DNA of 8,165 nucleotides from Oscillospiraceae bacterium (lineage in GTDB: Bacteria; Bacillota; Clostridia; Oscillospirales; CAG-272). The stretch spans positions 1 through 8,165 of the forward strand of contig SVTU01000064.1 in NCBI GenBank assembly GCA_015063655.1. Direction: 5' to 3'. Positions 5,285 to 8,165 of this stretch are shown in pieces; position 1 is the first letter of the stretch, and each line of letters opens with the position of its first letter. The notes beneath the pieces were generated by a model, which was not told the origin of the DNA, did not search any database, and saw only the letters and a list, made by a program, of their open reading frames with translations. A program made the position numbers and the translations under genes.

Positions 5285-7513
5285 ATGCTACAGGAATGGG
5301 AAGGATTTAAGAAGGGCGCATGGTGCGAGAGCATCGACGTCCGTGATTTTATTCAACAGAATTATACGCCCTATGAGGGAGATGCGGGCTTTCTTGCCGC
5401 TCCCACCGCACGCACGCTGCGCCTGCGTGCCAAAATGGAAGAAAAATTCAAGGAGGAGCGCCAAAACGGCGGTGTGCTGGGCATCGATACCAAGACCGTT
5501 TCCTCTCTTGTTAACTACCCTGCCGCTTATCTTTCCCGCGAGGACGAGCTGATCGTTGGCTTCCAGACGGGGGCGCCTCTTGTCAGAGGCGTCAACCCCT
5601 TTGGCGGCATTCGCATGGCACGCTCGGCCTGCCGTGCGTACGGCTATGAGCTGTCCGACGAGATCGAGCAGGAATTCCGCTACCGCACCACGCACAACGA
5701 CGGCGTGTTCCGTGTCTATACCGACACCATGCGTGCCATGCGCCATGCAGGCATTCTGACGGGTCTGCCCGATGCCTACGGCAGAGGCCGTATCATTGGC
5801 GACTACCGCCGTGTGGCGCTGTATGGCATCGACCGCCTCATTGAGGAAAAGAAGAAGGATAAGGCTTCTCTCGCCAACGGTGCGATGACCGACGAGATCA
5901 TTCGCCTTTCTGAGGAGCTGTTCCGCCAGATCCACTTCCTTGAGCTGCTGCGTGAGATGGCGGCCATGTACGGCTGTGACATCTCACGCCCCGCCGCCAA
6001 TGCGAAAGAAGCCGTGCAATGGCTCTACTTTGCCTATCTTGCCGCCAACAAGGAGCAGAACGGTGCCGCCATGTCGCTTGGGCGCACGGGTACGTTCTTG
6101 GATATTTATCTTGAGCGTGACATTCAAAGAGGCCTGCTCGACGAGGCGGGCGCACAGGAGCTGATCGACCAGCTCGTGATGAAGCTCCGCATGATCCGCC
6201 ATCTGCGCACCCCCGAATACAACGAGCTGTTCGGCGGCGACCCCATGTGGGTAACCGAGGCTGTGGGCGGTATGGGCGAAGACGGCAGAACGCTGGTCAG
6301 CAAGACCTCCTTCCGCTTCCTGAACACCCTGCGCAATCTCGGCTCTGCCCCCGAGCCGAACCTCACCGTGCTGTGGTCGCAGTCTCTGCCCGAGGGCTTT
6401 AAGCGCTTCTGTGCCGATATTTCCATTGAGACCGACTCCATTCAGTACGAAAGCGATGACCTGATGCGCCCCCGCTACGGCGACGATTACGCCATCGCCT
6501 GCTGTGTATCCGCCATGAGGGTGGGCAAGCAGATGCAGTTCTTCGGCGCACGCTGCAACCTCCCGAAGATCCTGTTGATGGCGATCAACGGCGGACGGGA
6601 CGAAAAATACAATATGCAGATCGGCCCCGAGATGCCCGTGCTTGAGGGCGAATATGCCGATTACGATACCGTGAGAGAGCGTCTCTCCTTCTACATGAGG
6701 TGGCTGGCACGTGAGTACGTCAATACCATGAACGTCATTCACCACATGCACGACAAATATGCCTACGAAAAGCTGCAGATGGCCTTGCACGATACCGAGG
6801 TCGAACGCCTGATGGCGTTTGGTGCGGCAGGTCTTTCCGTTATAGCCGACAGCCTCTCCGCCATTCGCTATGCCAAGGTCAGAATGCTCCGTGACGAGCG
6901 TGGGCTTGTGAGTGCCTTTGAGACGGAGGGAGACTTCCCTAAGTACGGCAACGACGACGACCGTGTGGACAGCATGGCACAGCAGATCGTGGACGAGCTG
7001 ATCACCGAGCTTCGCAAAAATCCCACCTACCGAGGCGCTATCCATACTCTCTCCATTCTCACCATCACCTCTAACGTCGTATACGGTAAGAAAACGGGTG
7101 CTACGCCCGACGGCAGAGCCGCAGGCGCACCCTTTGCCCCGGGTGCAAACCCCATGCACAACCGTGAGACGTGCGGTGCGCTGGCCTCCCTCAATTCGGT
7201 TGCCAAGATCTCCTACGACTCCTGCCGTGACGGTGTTTCCAACACCTTTTCCATCGTTCCCGCCGCCCTCGGGCAGACCGAGAGCGAGAGAGGAGACAAC
7301 CTCGTATCCATTCTGGACGGATACTTTGCCCAGGGCGCACATCACCTCAACGTCAACGTGCTGGACCGTCAGCGGCTGATCGATGCCATGGAAAATCCCG
7401 ACCTGTATCCCAACCTGACCATTCGTGTTTCGGGCTATGCCGTGAACTTCCACAAGCTCTCGCCCGAGCAGCAGCGTGAGGTCATCAGCCGTACCTTCCA
7501 CGAAAGGGTGTAA
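5285..7513 (+). CDS. pflB: Pyruvate formate-lyase (formate C-acetyltransferase), glycyl radical enzyme
   Basis: PflB converts pyruvate and CoA to acetyl-CoA and formate in the anaerobic cytoplasm. The 742-residue product is close to the 760 of the E. coli enzyme and collinear with it from WEGFKKG (5-11) and VRDFIQQNYTPYEGD onward. The active-site pair is Cys406-Cys407 in AIACCVSAM, and Arg423 in FFGAR corresponds to E. coli Arg435 near the substrate. The radical is carried by Gly717 in RVSGYAV, followed by the usual C-terminal tail ending RTFHERV. No catalytic residue is missing, so the enzyme should be active once converted by the activase. ATG 5285 is chosen because AAAGGAG (5270-5276) lies 8 bases upstream; the ATG at 5278 is out of frame. 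Expression should be set by the ZTP riboswitch-terminator in its leader. The stop lies 3 bases before pflA, so the two form one operon. Confidence 0.97.
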   Translation: MLQEWEGFKKGAWCESIDVRDFIQQNYTPYEGDAGFLAAPTARTLRLRAKMEEKFKEERQNGGVLGIDTKTVSSLVNYPAAYLSREDELIVGFQTGAPLVRGVNPFGGIRMARSACRAYGYELSDEIEQEFRYRTTHNDGVFRVYTDTMRAMRHAGILTGLPDAYGRGRIIGDYRRVALYGIDRLIEEKKKDKASLANGAMTDEIIRLSEELFRQIHFLELLREMAAMYGCDISRPAANAKEAVQWLYFAYLAANKEQNGAAMSLGRTGTFLDIYLERDIQRGLLDEAGAQELIDQLVMKLRMIRHLRTPEYNELFGGDPMWVTEAVGGMGEDGRTLVSKTSFRFLNTLRNLGSAPEPNLTVLWSQSLPEGFKRFCADISIETDSIQYESDDLMRPRYGDDYAIACCVSAMRVGKQMQFFGARCNLPKILLMAINGGRDEKYNMQIGPEMPVLEGEYADYDTVRERLSFYMRWLAREYVNTMNVIHHMHDKYAYEKLQMALHDTEVERLMAFGAAGLSVIADSLSAIRYAKVRMLRDERGLVSAFETEGDFPKYGNDDDRVDSMAQQIVDELITELRKNPTYRGAIHTLSILTITSNVVYGKKTGATPDGRAAGAPFAPGANPMHNRETCGALASLNSVAKISYDSCRDGVSNTFSIVPAALGQTESERGDNLVSILDGYFAQGAHHLNVNVLDRQRLIDAMENPDLYPNLTIRVSGYAVNFHKLSPEQQREVISRTFHERV

Positions 7514-7516
7514 GGA

Positions 7517-8165
7517 ATGGCCGAGATGATCACGGGCTACGTCCACAGCGTGCAGTCGCTCGGCACGGTGGACGGCCCGGGGGTGCGCTCGGTGGTCTTT
7601 CTTTCGGGCTGCCCCTTGCGGTGTGCCTACTGCCACAATCCCGACACGTGGCAGGCACACACGGGCGAGCAGGTCAGCGCCGAGGCACTGTGCGGGCGCC
7701 TGCTGAAATTTCTTCCCTATATCCGCCATGGTGGTGTGACCTTTTCGGGGGGGGAGCCAACCTTGCAGGCCGATTTTGTGAGAGCCTGCACCGACATTCT
7801 GCACGCTCACGGCCTGCACGTTGCCATCGACACGTGCGGTGAGCTTCGGAATGATGCGGTGTCCGCTCTGCTCGACGCCGTCGATCTTGTGCTTCTCGAC
7901 GTCAAGGCAACCGAGGAAACCGCCTACCGTGACCTCACGGGGGGACATCTTGCCAACACCCTGCAAACGCTTGATGCGTGCAACCGAAAGAAAAAGGACG
8001 TGTGGATACGGCAGGTCATCGTGCCAAATCTCAACGACACCGACGAGGACGCCGACAGGCTGTGTACCCTGCTCTCCCCCTACTCCTGTATTCGCCGTGT
8101 TGAGCTGCTGCCCTTCCGCAAGCTCTGCCTTGAGAAATACGCCTCGCTCGGCCTCTCCTTTCCCC
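7517..8165 (+). CDS. pflA: Pyruvate formate-lyase activating enzyme, radical SAM (3' end cut by the window)
   Basis: PflA uses a [4Fe-4S] cluster and S-adenosylmethionine to abstract hydrogen from the PflB glycine (Gly717 here), creating the radical. The visible 216 codons lack a stop; E. coli PflA has 246 residues, so about 30 are missing. After GTVDGPGVR (16-24) comes the cluster motif CPLRCAYC with Cys32, Cys36 and Cys39 (CxxxCxxC), then FSGGEP (76-81) for SAM binding, IDTCG (104-108), LLDVK (126-130) and VWIRQVIVP in the later barrel strands. ATG 7517 has AAAGGG (7503-7508) at 8 bases; ATG 7526 (Met4) has AAGGA at 9 bases and gives an N-terminus closer to known activases, so the true start is undecided between the two. 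It follows pflB by 3 bases. Confidence 0.95.
   Translation, partial: MAEMITGYVHSVQSLGTVDGPGVRSVVFLSGCPLRCAYCHNPDTWQAHTGEQVSAEALCGRLLKFLPYIRHGGVTFSGGEPTLQADFVRACTDILHAHGLHVAIDTCGELRNDAVSALLDAVDLVLLDVKATEETAYRDLTGGHLANTLQTLDACNRKKKDVWIRQVIVPNLNDTDEDADRLCTLLSPYSCIRRVELLPFRKLCLEKYASLGLSFP

Noticed and set aside
5028..5334. Small minus-strand open frames across the pfl promoter and leader (71 and 78 codons)
   Set aside because: They overlap the promoter, riboswitch and terminator, which explain this sequence, and no credible ribosome binding site or motif supports them.
5984..7966. Long minus-strand open frame (660 codons) opposite pflB/pflA
   Set aside because: It spans two well-supported genes on the other strand, has shadow-like composition and no family motif. 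Both pfl genes have intact catalytic residues.

Overview
The window comes from a low-GC-lineage (Firmicutes) anaerobe of moderately high GC, most likely an uncultured gut-type clostridium (Oscillospiraceae/Christensenellales-like). The support for this is the FakA/FakB-type fatty acid kinase parts, AGGAG-type ribosome binding sites, sigma-A-like promoters, a ZTP (pfl-motif) riboswitch, and an oxygen-sensitive pyruvate formate-lyase with its radical-SAM activase. Assignment to a genus is not possible from this sequence alone.

Layout. At the left edge (1-92) there is probably the last ~29 codons of an unrecognised plus-strand gene, then ~70 bases with little content and a perfect 14-bp hairpin (164-195) closing the minus-strand operon. 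From 205 to 4982, four tightly packed minus-strand genes are read in the order marR-type regulator, long-chain acyl-CoA synthetase, DegV/FakB fatty-acid-binding protein, FakA fatty acid kinase. Gaps are -20, 18 and 7 bases. From 5285 to the right edge, two plus-strand genes follow: pflB (complete) and pflA (cut by the window end, about 30 codons missing by comparison with the E. coli protein).

The 302-base divergent intergenic region (4983-5284) is the most informative part. It holds two near-consensus promoters pointing away from each other, each with a 17-base spacer and an extended -10. An inverted repeat lies across the -35 of the marR promoter and fits an autoregulatory operator. In the pfl leader there is a complete ZTP-type riboswitch aptamer (5158-5227), directly followed by and sharing bases with an intrinsic terminator (5226-5260).

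How the genes work together. The left operon looks like a locus for using exogenous fatty acids. FakB carries a fatty acid to FakA, which phosphorylates it for phospholipid synthesis, while the acyl-CoA synthetase offers a second, ATP/CoA-dependent activation route. The MarR protein is a candidate fatty-acid-responsive regulator. The right operon makes acetyl-CoA and formate from pyruvate. Formate feeds 10-formyl-tetrahydrofolate and purine synthesis, so the ZTP riboswitch (ZTP/ZMP rises when 10-formyl-THF is short) would switch on formate production when one-carbon units run low. The riboswitch-pfl pairing is known from other bacteria; the clustering of MarR, acyl-CoA synthetase, FakB and FakA is the less ordinary part. 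I see no CRISPR, insertion sequence, tRNA or rRNA, and nothing that I would call an entirely undescribed system.
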